This document shows, piece after piece, positions 45,841 to 58,850 of a DNA stretch of 64,000 nucleotides. Both the position numbers and the translations under genes were made by a program. Under the pieces are notes generated by a model. It was not told the origin of the DNA, did not search any database, and worked only from the letters and a program-made list of their open reading frames with translations. The DNA comes from Ectobius pallidus (taxonomy: Eukaryota > Arthropoda > Insecta > Blattodea > Ectobiidae): NCBI GenBank assembly GCA_964059195.1, contig CAXKWD010000006.1, positions 179,334,849 through 179,398,848 on the forward strand, written 5' to 3'. How positions within the stretch are numbered: position 1 is the stretch's first letter; each line of letters starts with the position of its first letter.

Positions 45841-47403
45841 TACGCTATTTCACAAAGTTCATTGGGTAAGAATAAACTTCCAATTTCTGAGTCCCTCCGT
45901 ATTTTTATCTCCATTTCTCATACAAATGAAGCACTGTTTTTTTTCCAATTGCTGTAGTTAAAGGAGTAGTTCTAATTCACTTCTAAAATTTTTTAACTGA
46001 ATATTTTTAGCACGCATAATGATAATCTTGCAACAATTTTAAAGGCCCCAAGAAATTTGAATGAGACTAAGTATTAATGTAACCTTGTTTATTCTTGAAA
46101 ATCCTAATTTTTGTGTGTGTGTGTGTTACAGATATACTACTGTACGCTGGCTGTTACACATGTACAATCCTGAGGATTACAAAGCATGAACTAAGAAGAT
46201 AGAAGAGTAAGAGTGTCCTTATACAAGTCTACAATTGAGTGCTCCTGGTTTCTGGGTTGTGGCTGTGGTGTACTCAACAATAGTTCCAAGTGTAACTCAC
46301 ATCCTCTTTCAGTACATAGAAAAGATGAGTATCGTTCCATTTTAAGAAATTTAATTTTAGAAAGTTTAGAGTTCAAAAGTTTAAAGTTACAACATGTGAT
46401 ACCATCCATATTTCATCATTTTATCTGCTACAGATGAAGCATTGTCCTCATATATTTGCTGTAGTTAAAGAGTAGTTCAGATTAGTTAAAGAGTAGTTTG
46501 TTGTAGCCAGCACTAACGATACTAAAATTGCTGATATATAGGTCAATGCTTTCTTATTAAATTGAAAAGATTTAATTTACCACTAAATGTTTTGTAAATT
46601 GATTTCTTTTAGCACATAAAATGCTACATTTGCAACAATTTTAAAAGTCCCAAGAATGTTCAATGCAAAGTAAAGAGTTCAGAAGTTTAAACTTAAAAAT
46701 TCTGATTCCATCCCGACTTTCATCTTGTTTTCTACTCACAATTGAAGCATTGTCATCTTCTAATTGTTGTAGTTAAGGAGTAGTTCAGAGTAATTAAAGT
46801 GTAGTTTGTTGTACTAACAATACTAAAACTGCAGTTAGATATGACAATGCTTTCTTATGAAATTAAAACTTTTAATTCACTTCTAAAAGTTTTGTAAGTT
46901 TAATATTTTTTGCACATAAAATACCGAATTTTTCAACAATTTTAAAAGAATAAAAAAATAATATTAATCTACCCTTGCTTATTGTTAAAAATCATAATCT
47001 TTTGTTTGTTTGTTATAGATAAACTACTATGTGTTACCAATTACAGATGTACAACCCTGAGGATTACAAGAAACGAACTAAAAAGATAGAAGTATAAGAG
47101 TGTCCTTTCTACAAATCTACAATTGAGGGCTCCTGGCATCTGGTTTCTCTCTTCTGGCTGTGGTGTTGTCAGCAATAGTTCCAAGTGTAAGTCACATCCC
47201 GTATCAGTGCACAGAAAAAAAGATAACTCTGCCATTTTAAGAAACGCAACTTACAAATTTCATAGGCTAAATTTAAACTTCTAATTTCTGAGTCCCTCCA
47301 TATTTGTATCACCTTTTCTGCTACAAATGAAGCACCGTCCTTTTCTAGTTGCTGTAGTTAAAGGAGTAGTTCTAATTAACTTCTAAAATTATAAACTTGA
47401 ATA
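45841..47403 (+). repeat. Cassette cluster with variable GT run
   Basis: Cassettes with acceptor-like TTACAG at 46127-46132 after a GT microsatellite (46111-46127) and TTATAG at about 47012-47017. Long-cassette landmarks include ACTCAACAATAGTTCCAAGT at 46271. From about 46440 it is nearly identical to 32270 onward. High identity to the 59-kb copy ends abruptly near 46811. Confidence 0.6.
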
Positions 47404-47411
47404 TTTATAGC

Positions 47412-48041
47412 CAGTGGCGTACCAAGGCTACTTGGCGCCGGGGCTAATTAGATGGTAGTCGCCCCCCCCCCCAACACTAAAAGATTCAAGGTTCAGTGAG
47501 TTTAATTTAAACACAGTTTAATCTTTACAATTATTTATTTTTAATAAGTAGTATGTTACTTTAACTCATTATAAAGAGAAAAATATGAATGAAATAAAAC
47601 TGTGAGTATTATAAAGTTAGTTTGTTTGAAAAAAAATAAAGAGAAAAGTTTCAGTCATAACACATTTTTAAAAATGTGCCTTCCTAGCCTAGATGGATGA
47701 AAACTTATTTATAATAGAGTTGAAGTCTAAATTAGCAGCCACATCACGTACAATTGATAAACTTGCTAAATTACACCGTAAACTTTTCCTGTGTGCTCGA
47801 CGCCCACGACCTATTTCGTATTGTCTATAAATAGTTTAAAACAAAATGTTTATTTCATTTCTATAATATTATTGCAGTATTTAACAAAGTAATAAAGAAA
47901 ATTTGACCAATAAAACCTTATATTTTGCCTGAAAAAATTATATTTTCTTACACTAAAATAATCCTTTTTCAATTTTGGCGCCCCCTTCCTTACGGCGCCC
48001 GGTGCGGCCGCCCCGTTCGCACCCCCCTTGGTACGCCACTG
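47412..48041. mobile_element. hAT-like non-autonomous element 3 (630 bp)
   Basis: Perfect inverted ends CAGTGGCGTACCAAGG and CCTTGGTACGCCACTG are flanked by TTTATAGC (47404-47411, 48042-48049). The undisturbed site AATATTTATAGCACACC is present at 33209. The interior is AT-rich with C-rich subterminal runs and no transposase. Confidence 0.95.
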
Positions 48042-48049
48042 TTTATAGC

Positions 48050-48690
48050 ACACCTAATTATAATTTTTCATCAATTTTAAAGGCCCTAAGAAATTTGAAT
48101 GATTTACACTAAGTATTAATGTATCCTTGCTTATTCTTTAAAATCCTAATTTTGTGTGTGTGTGTGTTACAGATATACTACTGTATGCTTGCGTTTACAC
48201 ATGTACAACCCTCAGGATTACAAAGCATGAACTAAGAAGATAGAAGAGTAAGAGTGTCCTTTCTACAAATCTACAATTGAGGGCTCCTGGCTTCTGGTTT
48301 CTCTCTTCTGGCTGTGGGATGCTCAGCAATAGTTCCAAGTGTAAGTCACATCTTGTATCAGTACACAGAACAGATGAGAATTCTTACATTTTAAGAAACT
48401 CAATTTTACAAAGTTCATAGGTTAAGTTTAAATTTCTAATTTCAGAGTCCCTCAATATTTGTATCACCTTTTCTGCTACAAATGAAGCACTGTCCTTTTC
48501 CAGTTGCTGTAGTTAAAGGAGTAGTTCTAATTAACTTCTAAAATTATAAACTTGAATATTTATTGCACACCTAATTATAATTTTTCATCAATTTTAAAGG
48601 CCCTAAGAAATTTGAATGATTCACACTAAGTATTAATGTATCCTTGCTTATTCTTTAAAATCCCAATTTTTTGTGTGAGAAGGTATTTTT
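48050..48690 (+). repeat. Cassette copy
   Basis: Continues the cassette split by the hAT element, with TTACAG at 48166-48171 after a GT run and the conserved block TACAACCCTCAGGATTACAA. From 48280 it is nearly identical to 32935 onward, while the preceding cassette at 47120 is more diverged. Confidence 0.6.
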
Positions 48691-49238
48691 TATTATTATT
48701 CTTGGCACGATGTAATAATAAACAGAACTGCGCACAATGTGCATAGTTTATTGACTACAGAACTTATTTAGCTTTATACCGTACTAATTACTATGGGATA
48801 TCACTTGTAGTGAATAATTTTTGGTAGGGATAAACGAAAGGAACTTCCACAATCGTCAGATATGTTTAAAATAATTAGGCTTAATCGCATATGGCGGTAA
48901 ATTGCAGCATATGTTATTAGAATTTAAGCTTTTTTTTTTAAATATAATTTTCGGTCTGGATAAAAATGAGGAACTTTACAATAATCTGTAATGTTTGCAA
49001 TAGTTAGGCCGAAGTGTATAAGATGTTAAATTGCAGAATATATCGTTTTAGGGCTGCAGAAATCATAAATTTTAAAATCAATGTCGGAGAAAAACCCTTT
49101 GCATGTGGTATCTTTAAGAAGTAATTCACCGCACAATTACTTTTCTTTTGATTTGAGATTACGCTCATATAAGTGTCAATGCATGACTCTCTATTGCATG
49201 TTAATTTCCACATAAGGTAAAAGTAATACAACATTAAT
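48691..49238 (+). repeat. Zinc-finger module fragment
   Basis: First part equals 33326-33690, then near 49065 it switches to the version seen in unit A (finger VGEKPFACGIFKK near 49082). It stops at ACATTAAT, where a LINE tail is inserted. Confidence 0.6.
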
Positions 49239-49621
49239 AAGATTCATGTGCCTCGAGTTAGACTAAAAAAAACTCAAAATAGCCATGTTGTGATTGGTTC
49301 GAAGTTGTTCAACCATCTTCCAGAGAATTTAACATGCCTACCAAGAAACAAATTCAAAGCCAAACTGTTCTCCGTATTAGTTGTAACACCTTTTTATAGT
49401 ATTAGGGAATTTTTTGACAGTAAGATATAATCTGCCAGATGTATTAATTTTAAATTTTTAAAAATGTTTTGTGTACAAGATTGATTTCAACCATCTTGTC
49501 AATTTTATTTTAATTATTATTATTTTAATATGTACAATTCTTTTGTAATTCTATATGAGTAAACTGTGCATTTTATTTATAAGACAATAGCCTGTACATT
49601 TCTGTAATGTTTGTGGCAATA

Positions 49622-49656
<35 letters not shown>
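49239..49656 (+). mobile_element. 5'-truncated LINE tail with AATC repeat end
   Basis: Encodes the C-terminal end of a LINE ORF2: VVIGSKLFNHLPENLTCLPR then NKFKAKLFSVLV and FYSIREFFDS (49270-49427), a layout typical of CR1/Jockey-group elements, followed by about 190 bp of 3' UTR and a tail of about seven AATC repeats (49626-49656). It interrupts ACATTAAT/CGAAAACCC. Units A, B and D have the uninterrupted site, so it is a recent insertion. Confidence 0.82.
49248..49430 (+). pseudogene. LINE ORF2 C-terminal fragment
   Basis: Open to its natural stop. The pattern G.KLFNHLP followed by FK..L and FYS..EF is the usual extreme C-terminus of these proteins. The reverse transcriptase itself is missing. 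The first methionine at 49248 is incidental. Confidence 0.75.
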
Positions 49657-49657
<1 letters not shown>

Positions 49658-52205
49658 AAAACCCAGGAGTATGCGTACGAAAAAACTGGAAATCCGAACT
49701 AAATCCAACTCCACAAGCAAGTTTCAGAGATTTCTTTGGAGGGTTGGCTAACGTCGTATCAACTGGGCCGTTACAGAAGGGGCAGAAAAAATGTATTTGT
49801 TTGGTGGTATGTGGGACCAACTATTTAATTTTACACATTTGGAAACCGCTCAAAGTGCGTGAGGCTTTTCTCATTTCGAACAAGAATAAAATTATGGAAA
49901 TTTAATTTTTACTTTTTTTTTTACTGGAAAAAGTGAGGAAAACTCGGAAAAAAACTCGTTTATCCACCCTGCTAGCCAAAAACCGTCAACTGACGAAAGG
50001 CATAACTTTCGATTCCGAGGAAAAACGTCCATTGTGACAAATCCGCACGGCGCATAGTTTACGAGATAACGGGGTCTGGTCAAAAAGGCCTGGGACGAAA
50101 AGAAGTTAAATGCGTAAAAAATATCTTATTTAATTACGAATACGTCCAACGCAAGAGATAAGTTCGGATTAAAAAATAAAAAAAACATCAGGGGACCAAC
50201 TTTTAATGTTAAATGTATGGAGACCGTGTAAAAAGCTATAGTACGTCTTTTTTAACGTCGGACAAGAATCTAATAATACAATGTTTCGAAATTAAAAACT
50301 GAAAAAACGTTGGGGATAAACTTTTAATGTTAAACATTTGGAAACCGCGGCAAGTGCTATTCTACGTTTTTTTTCATGGTATATAGTTCTAATTACTATG
50401 GTTCCAATTACTATGGTTATATTCCATGGTAGTTAGAAAGACGTAACATAGCCTTCTAATTACTATGGTTTAGTCGCCATATTTGTTTCCTTAATAACAA
50501 CGAATCACAACTGAGAACGTGAATAGCTGATAAAATGGCTGCCGGCTGCAGCAGACGAAAATTCTTCTATGTTTCTAGTTGTTATTGGAGAGCAATTTTT
50601 GTGCGATTGTAATCATGTAATTCTTTCCTGGTGGTGCGCCCCTATCGTCAGAGACGGAAACCACAAATGTGAGTACAGTTCCAGATTTGTTCATGGAACA
50701 AATTACTCCAGAGTCAATAGAGAAACTGTTATGGCAGTATCTGAAGAAACACTTTCCTTAATGAATCCATGATGGTAATTGGAACAATAGTTGCTGGAGA
50801 GTAATTTTAGTGCAATTATAATAATGTAATTCTTTCCGATAGAGTATAGTTTATCATATGATACTGGTGGTGCGCCCCTATCGTCAGAAACGGGAACCAC
50901 AAATGTGAGGACAGTTCCAGGTTTCTTCAGGGAACACGAAACAAATTTCAGAGATTTATTTTGAGGGTTGGCAAGTGTCGTATCAACTGGGTCGTTACAG
51001 AAGGCGTAATGGCTGACAAAATGTATTTTAGGGCTAAATTCATGCAGTTATTTCTCTTTATTTTCATTTACGAACCATTTATAAAGCCATGTTGCATGTG
51101 AAAAAATTCTGTAAAAATTCCTGAACGATTTGAGTGGTTTATCAGATCCATAAAAAGATTTGGTTTATAAAATCTTAGGAATGTCTATCACGCCCATTTG
51201 ATGATTAAACCAAAATCGGTCTTGATAGCACAAATTAAAATGTAAGCTTTTGTTTTGTATAATTTTCGGTAGGGATAAACAAAAGGAACTTCCACAATCG
51301 TGAGATATGTTTAAAATAATTAGGCCTAAGCGCATATGACGGTAAATTGCAGCATATGTTATTAGAATTTTAGCTTCTTTTTTTTTTAATATAACTTTCG
51401 GTCCGGATAAAAGTTAGGAACATTACAATAATTTGTAATGTTTGCAATAGTTAAGCGGAAGTGTATACGATGTTAAATTGCAGAATATATAGTTTTAGGG
51501 CATCAGAAATCATAAATTTTAAAATCAATGTCGGAGAAAAACCCTTTGCATGTGGTATCTTTAAGAAGTAATTAACCGCACTATTACTTTTCTTTTGATT
51601 TGAGATTACGCTCATATAAGTGTCAACGCATCACTCTCTATTGCATGTTAATTTCCACATAAGTAAGGTAAAAATAATACAACATTAATATCGAAAACCC
51701 AGGAGTATGCGTACGAAAAAACTGGAAATCCGAACTAAATCCAACTCCACAAGCAAGTTTCAGAGATTTCTTTGGAGGGTTGGCCAACGTCGTATCAACT
51801 GGGCCGTTACAGAAGGGGCAGAAAAAATGTATTTTACGGCAAAATTCATGCTGTTAAATTGTCAAATTGCCCAATGTAGCTAGTAAACTATGCACAAAGA
51901 GAGATTCCGAAAGAAACAAATTGGAGATTCATAAAGCTACTCGCACACAGTAGTCTTCTCTAAGCGCTGTGCATACAAAAGCATTTCCAAAGAAGGGTCC
52001 TGTAGAGAATCATTATCAGAACCCATACCAGAGAAAAATCATTGTCGTTTGAAGTTTGTACAAAGGTATTTGTGTACAAGAAGTAAGCTCAGAACTAATC
52101 GGCTTACTCATACTGGAGGGACACTATTTTATGTAGTGTCTGCGGCAACATGATTTCTCAAAGAAAAGACCTGGGAACAAATCGGGTTTTAAATTCCGGA
52201 GAGAA
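49657..52205 (+). repeat. Unit C of the zinc-finger gene array
   Basis: Module start (49657-49797), then a deletion of about 1.1 kb (finger exon and LINE fragment absent) joins AAAAATGTATT to TGTTTGGTGGTATG. It continues with the 90-bp repeat trio (49800-50380), a promoter-like block with one fewer 52-bp repeat (50390-50535), ATGGCTGCC at 50535, exon-like cassettes (50569-51050), a palindrome reduced to its left arm (joint near 51168), a module with finger relic (51525) and finger debris to 52205. Confidence 0.8.
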
Positions 52206-55199
52206 GCCTTTCTTATGTGATGTCTGTACCAAGGCATTTTCCTGTTTCACCTGACATTTCACAGACGAGTCGCAAAGGTGTGAATTTGGATATACACGAA
52301 CTTGTTTTGATTTTTTCTAGATCTTTCAAGTTATTCTTGCTGAGATTGTCCCAAATAATTTCACGTCCATATGCTGCAATTGGTGTGATTTTTGCTTTGG
52401 ACAATTTCATGGTGGATTGTGAAGATAGTTTGCTTATGCGTTGGATATCTGGCATAGCTTTAATAGATTGTGTCAACCTGTCTTTAATATGAGTGGTGAA
52501 CACTGCTGCTTGAGTTTTTAGCGGTACACATAGGTATTTAAATTGATTCACATTTTTTATTCGGGACTCGTTTATCAGAAGCTATTTTAATGTGGCATCT
52601 ATAGAAAATCATTTCCTGATGGTAGTACACTGAAGAGACATAATTTGCTCATACTGGAGAGAAATCCTTCTCCTGTGATATCTGTTCCAAAGCATTTTCA
52701 CAGATATCTAATCTCTAGACTCATAAGCTTACTCACACGGGAAAGAAGTCGTTTTCTTATAGTTACTTGCAAATAATTTTAGTGTTTGTAGTAATGCTTT
52801 TATGATACATATAATTCAAATGCAATAAACTGCAGCATATTTCCATTATTATTCTTGATTCCTCTGGTTGTTAGAAACAAACGTGCTCTTTATGCAGAAT
52901 AAATACACTTGTGTCCCGTGTTTGGTGGTATGTGGGACCAACTTTTTAATTTTACACACTTGGAAACCGCTCAAAGTGCTATCGTGAGGCTTTTCTCATT
53001 TCGAACAAGAATAAAATGATGGAAATTTAATTTTTACGTTTTTTTTTACTGGAAAAAGTGAGGAAAACTCGGAAAAAAACTCGTTTATCCACCCTGCTAG
53101 CCAAAAACCGTCAACTGACGAAAGGCATAACTTTCGATTCCGAGGAAAAACGTCCATTGTGACAAATCCGCACGGCGCATAGTTTACGAGATAACGGGGT
53201 CTGGTCAAAAATGCCTGGGACGAAAAAAAGTTAAATGCGTAAAAAATATCTTAAATAAGTTCGGATTAAAAAATAAAAAAAACATCAGGGGACCAACTTT
53301 TAATGTTAAATATATGGAGACCGTGTAAAAACTATAGTACGTCTTTTTTAATGTCGGACAAGAATCTAATAATACAATGTTTCGAAATTAAAAACTGAAA
53401 AAAAAAACGTTGGGATAAACTTTTAATGTTAAACATTTGGAAACCGCGGCAAGTGCAATTATACGTATTTTTTCATGATATATAGTTCTAATTACTATGG
53501 TTCCAATTACTATGGAAAAATTCCATGGTAGTTAGATAGACGTAACATAGCATTCTAATTACTATGGTTATATTCCATGGTAGTTAGATAGACGTAACAT
53601 AGCCTTCTAATTACTATGGTTTAGTCACCATATTTGTTTCTCTCCTTAATAACAACCAATCACAACTGAGAACGTGAATAGCTGATAAAATCGCTGCCGG
53701 CTGCAGCAGACGAAAATACTTTCATGTTTCTAGTTGTTATTGGAGAGCAATTTTTGTGCGATTGTAATCATGTAATTCTTTCCTGGTGGTGCGCCCCTAT
53801 CGTCAGAGACGGAAACCACAAATGTGAGTACAGTTCCAGATTTGTTAATTGAACAAATTACTCCAGAGTCAATAGAGAAACTGTTATGGCAGTATCTGAA
53901 GAAACACTTTCCTTAATGAATCCATGATGGTAATTGCAACAATAGTTGCTGGAGAGTAATTTTAGTGCAATTATAATAATGTAATTCTTTCCGATAGAGT
54001 ATAGTTTGTCATATGATACTGGTGGTGCGCCCCATAGTCAGAAACGGGAACCACAAATGTGAGGACAGTTCCAGGTTTCTTCAGGGAACACGGAACAAAT
54101 TTCAGAGATTTATTTTGAGGGTTGGCAAGTGTCGTATCAACTGGGTCGTTACAGAAGGCGTAATGGCTGACAAAATGTATTTTAGGGCTAAATTCATGCA
54201 GTTATTTCTCTTTATTTTCATTTACGAACCATTTATAAAGCCATGTTGCATGTGAAAAAATTCTGTAAAAATTCCTGAACGATTTGAGTGGTTTATCAGA
54301 TCCATAAAAAGATTTGGTTTATAAAATCTTAGGAATGTCTATCACGCCCATTTGATGATTAAACCAAAATCGGTCTTGATAGCACAAATTAAAATGTAAG
54401 CTTTTGTTTTGTATAATTTTCGGTAGGGATAAACAAAAGGAACTTCCACAATCGTGAGATATGTTTAAAATAATTAGGCCTAAGCGCATATGACGGTAAA
54501 TTGCAGCATATGTTATTAGAATTTAAGCTTCTTTTTTTTTTAATATAACTTTCGGTCCGGATAAAAGTTAGGAACATTACAATAATTTGTAATGTTTGCA
54601 ATAGTTAAGCGGAAGTGTATACGATGTTAAATTGCAGAATATATAGTTTTAGGGCATCAGAAATCATAAATTTTAAAATCAATGTCGGAGAAAAACCCTT
54701 TGCATGTGGTATCTTTAAGAAGTAATTAACCGCACTATTACTTTTCTTTTGATTTGAGATTACGCTCATATAAGTGTCAACGCATCACTCTCTATTGCAT
54801 GTTAATTTCCACATAAGTAAGGTAAAAATAATACAACATTAATATCGAAAACCCAGGAGTATGCGTACGAAAAAACTGGAAATCCGAACTAAATCCAACT
54901 CCACAAGCAAGTTTAAGAGATTTCTTTGGAGGGTTGGCCAACGTCGTATCAACTGGGCCGTTACAGAAGGGGCAGAAAAAATGTATTTTACGGCAAAATT
55001 CATGCAGTTATTTCTCTTTATAAATACTCCGTAAATGAAATTAAAGCAATGTTGCATGTGAAAAAATTCTGTCCTTTGTATCTGTCACGAAAGCCTAGGA
55101 AAACAGTAATTAAAGTCGTGATTTTCCCATATAATGTTTCGGTAATGTCTATCACGCCCATTTGATGATTAAACCAAAATCGGTCTTGATAACACACCA
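52206..55199 (+). repeat. Unit D of the zinc-finger gene array
   Basis: Carries the finger with LINE fragment (LINE at 52245-52609), finger relics (52610-52760), the 90-bp trio (with a loss of about 35 bp near 53250), a promoter-like block (53490-53690), exon-like cassettes in which the conserved ATGGCTGCC has become ATCGCTGCC (53690), the reduced palindrome (joint near 54318) and a module with finger relic near 54685. It continues past the point where unit B is deleted. Confidence 0.8.
52245..52609 (-). mobile_element. LINE fragment inside a zinc-finger exon (unit D)
   Basis: Third copy of the fragment at 36480-36845 with the same junctions. The minus-strand frame runs on into PLRLVCEMSGETG, which parallels the SRLVYELTKET of the 34-kb LINE and confirms that the element reaches the left junction. 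Confidence 0.72.
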
Positions 55200-55499
55200 T
55201 TGAAATGAATACAAACTGGAATGACTTCTGCTTGAGAGGAAAGTGAGGCTTCTTTTGCGACTAGTCATGTCTGGTCCTGCATGGAAGAAACCAAGTACCT
55301 GCAAGGGGGAGAGACCATTACGTTAATAGGATCTTTTCGATTTCATTGGCTTTTTTTGAAGTGAAACTTCTTTAGCCGCGGTAGAAGTAAATCGAGAGCT
55401 TGCGTTACGCTCAAAATTGTCACGCAATTAGTGTAACGCTCAAAATCATCACGAAATTAGTAGGGTGTAACGGAACGGACGGCAAGAAAACAATCAACT
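55200..55499. other. Inverted segment and GC-richer spacer before the AT-rich array
   Basis: 55200-55345 is an inverted copy of about 56570-56720 (shared GTCTGGTCCTGCATGGAAGA). Then come two 31-bp direct repeats (ACGCTCAAAATTGTCACG and ACGCTCAAAATCATCACG, 55409 and 55436). No gene seen. Confidence 0.6.
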
Positions 55500-56108
55500 C
55501 AATGATTTGGCTTATCCAAAATTTAAAGAATAAAAAAATTAAAACATTGAAAATACAAAATTTAAAAATCTTAAAATCCAAATTCAAAATATCAAAATCC
55601 AAAATTTAAAAATTCAAAGATCCAAAACTTAAATAATCCAAAATTCAAAAATCCAAAATTACAAAATAAAAAATTCAAAGATCAAAAATTCAAAAAACCA
55701 AAATTTTAAAAATACAAAAATTAAAAATAATTAATCCAAAATTTAAAAATCCAAAATTTTAAAAATATAAAATCCAAAATTTTAAAAACAATAAATCCAT
55801 AATTTAAAAATCCAAACCACCAAAATTTAAAAAATCAAAGATCAAAAATTTAAAAATCCGAAATTTAAAAAATAAAAAAATCCAAAATTTAAAAATCCAA
55901 GAATTAAAGAAATTTTAAGATCTAAAATTTAAAAATCCAATATTAAAAAATCCAAAGTTCCAAAAATTAAAAAAATAAAAGATAAAAAATTAAAAGAATC
56001 CAAATACCAAAATTTAAAAAGTCCAAAAACCCAATATTAAAAAGTCCAACAATCCAACATTGAAAAAACCCAATAATTCAAAATTGAAAAAAATCAAAAA
56101 ATTAAATA
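55500..56108. repeat. AT-rich degenerate array (copy 2)
   Basis: Same sequence as 42387-43105 with an internal loss of about 110 bp after AAAAAATAAAAAAATC. No coding content. Confidence 0.85.
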
Positions 56109-56705
56109 AGTTTCACTTCTGTCGCGTGGCTTTCCACGGACACTTTTTTTAAATGTTAGAACTGTTCATCCTTTTCATTGCAAAAAATAAATCAAGAAGT
56201 AATCGAGAAAATTATATAAATGTTTAATTTTCTCCAATACATATTCCCTGTTGCAACATAGCTGCTTACAGCTTTCAAAATTAGGCCTATTGTATTCTTT
56301 GTTGACTGATAGAAATTTATGCAATTAATTACGTGTTTCTCATATCAATATACGTGAAAAATGAATTAACGTATTTATTTGTGTATTTTTATAAGTGGTA
56401 GATGTTGGGATTTTTGCGGGGATACTGTGGTAATTCTTTTTAACCAGTAGATGAATATAAAATGGAAAGGGGAAATTAAACATTTAAATCACTTTCTCGG
56501 CTATTTATTGATTTATTTTTTGCATTGAAAAGGTCTAACATTGTTTTAAAATGTGAATGAAATCGAGAAGGTCCTAATAACTTAATGGTCTTTAGCGTGC
56601 AGGTGCTTGGTTTCTTCCATGCAGGACCAGACGCAACTAGTCGCACATACAGGCCTCACATTTGGCAGAGACTTTACAAGAGAAGAAGTCATTCCAGTTA
56701 GTATA
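56109..56705. other. Spacer, copy of 43106-43690
   Basis: Nearly identical to the first copy. Differences include a TATGCAAT insertion near 56316. No gene or known element seen. Confidence 0.6.
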
Positions 56706-58328
56706 CAGTTCAATGGATAACACAAATTAGAATGTAAGCTTTTGTTATGTATATTTCTCGGTACGGATAAACATAACTGACGATTGCGGAAGTTCCTTTT
56801 GTTTAAAATAATTAGGCTTAAGCTCATATGATGCTAAATTGCAGCATATGTTGTTAGAATTTTAGCTTTTTTTAAATATAATTTTCGGTCCGGATAAAAA
56901 TTTGGAACATTACAATAAACTGTAATGTTTGCAATAGCTATGCCGAAGTGTATACGATGTTAAATTGCAGAGTATATCGTTTTAGAGTTGCAGAAATCAT
57001 AAATTTAAAGAGTCTCGATGGAGAATACCCTTTTGCATGTGATATCTGTAAGAGTCATTCCTTTTGATTTGTGATTACGCTCATATGAGTGTCAACGCAT
57101 CACCCTCTATTGCATGTTAATTTTCACATAATTAAGGTAAAATTAATACAAGATTAATTTGGAAAATCCAGGAGTATGCGTACGAAAAAAAGGAAATGCG
57201 AACAAATTAATTGAACCAACGAATGATCCTTTATAATTGATAGCTAATTCGATTGAAAACAGCAGACAGCATACATGTCATACAGGAGTTTCTCTTGGGA
57301 CATATGTTTCAAGACATTTTCTGATAAAAGAATACTTAAAGACACATTAATTAATTAAAAAACCAGCAGGATGTGTACGTAAAAACGAAAATATGAACGA
57401 AATTGAACTCCACGAAACAAAATACAGAGATTTATTTGGAGGTTTGGAAAATGTCGTATCAACTTGGTCGTTACAGAAGGGATCATATTTGACAAAATGT
57501 ATTTTACGGCTAAGTTCATGCAGTTATTTCTCTTTATAAATACTCCGTAAATAAAAATAAAGCAATGTTGCATGTGAAAAAATTCTGTCCTTTGTTTCTG
57601 TCACGAAAGCCTACAAAAACAGTTATTAATGTCGTCGTTTTTCCCATATTATATCTCAGTAATGTCTTTCACGCCCATTTGATGATTAAACCAAAATTGG
57701 TCTTGATAAGACAAATTAGAATGTAAGCTTTTGTTTTGTATAAGTTTCGTTAGGGATAAACAAAACGAACTTCCACAATCGTGAGATATGTTTATAATAA
57801 TTAGGCATATGACGCTAAATAGCAGCATATGTTATTAGAATTTAAGCTTTTTTTTTAAATATAATTTTGGTTTGGATAAAAATTATGGATGTTTATAGTA
57901 ATCTGTAATGTTTATAATAGTTAGGCCGAAGTGTATAGGGATGTTAAATTGAAGAATATATCGTTTTAGGGCTGCAGAAATCAGAAATTATAATATTAAT
58001 GAGGGAGATAAACCTTTTGCATGTGGTATCTGTAAAAAGTCATTCACTGCACATGAGAGTCAACGCATCACCCTCTATTGCATGTTAATTTCCACATAAG
58101 TAGGGTAAAAGTAATGCAACATTAATATTGAAAATCCAGGAGTATGCGTACGAAAAAGAAAAGAAATCCGAACTAAATCCAACTCCACAAAGCAAGTTTC
58201 AGATATTACTTTGGAGGGTTGGCCAAGTTCGTATCAATTGGGCCGTTACAGAAGGGGCTGCAAAAATGTATTTTACGGCAAAATTCATGCTGTTAAATTG
58301 TCAAAATGCCCAATGTAGCTAGTAAACT
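56706..58328 (+). repeat. Two tandem zinc-finger modules (second copy)
   Basis: Copy of 43691-45330. The first module differs most (57000-57330: finger core CDICKSHSF-like after a base loss), the second is almost unchanged (finger GDKPFACGICKKSFTAHESQ near 58004, KFQILLWRVGQVRINWAVTE at 58196). Confidence 0.65.
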
Positions 58329-58850
58329 ATGCACTAAGAGAGATTCCGAAAGAAACAAATGAGAGATTCATAAAGCTACACGCACACAGTATGCGCTGTG
58401 CATACAAAAGCACTTCCAAAGAAGGGTCCTGTAGAGAATCATTATCGTAACCCATACCAGAGAAAAATCATTGTCGTGTGAAATGTGTACAAGAAGTAAG
58501 CTCAGAACTCATCGGCTTACTCATACTGGAGGGACACCTTTTTTTATGTATTGTCTGTGGCAACGTGATTTCTCGAGGAAAAGACTCGTACAAAATCAGG
58601 TTATAAAATTCCGGAGAGAAGCTTTTCTCATGTGATGTCTGTACAGAGGCATTTTCCTTTCGGAGTAATCACAAACGACATCTACTCTGTCATACACGAG
58701 AGAGGAGTTTCTCTTGTGACATATGTACCAAGACATTTTCTGATAAAAGAATACTCAGAGAGGCACTAGTTTATTCATACAGGAGAGAAAGCGTTCTCGT
58801 GAGATATCTGTTTCAAAGTATTTTCACATATTTTTAGATACGCTATTTCA
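58329..58850 (+). pseudogene. C2H2 finger relic, second copy
   Basis: Copy of 45331-45840. The first finger keeps SLSCEMCTRSKLRTHRLTHT with its cysteine pair intact but lacks the residues normally between CxxC and the recognition helix. Fingers CDVCTEAF and CDICTKTFSDKRILRE follow, with the same damage in the last. Not functional. Confidence 0.75.

Noticed and set aside
36436..46000. Intact zinc-finger protein gene
   Set aside because: Every finger run is interrupted by stops, base losses or a LINE fragment, and no continuous model could be built by eye.
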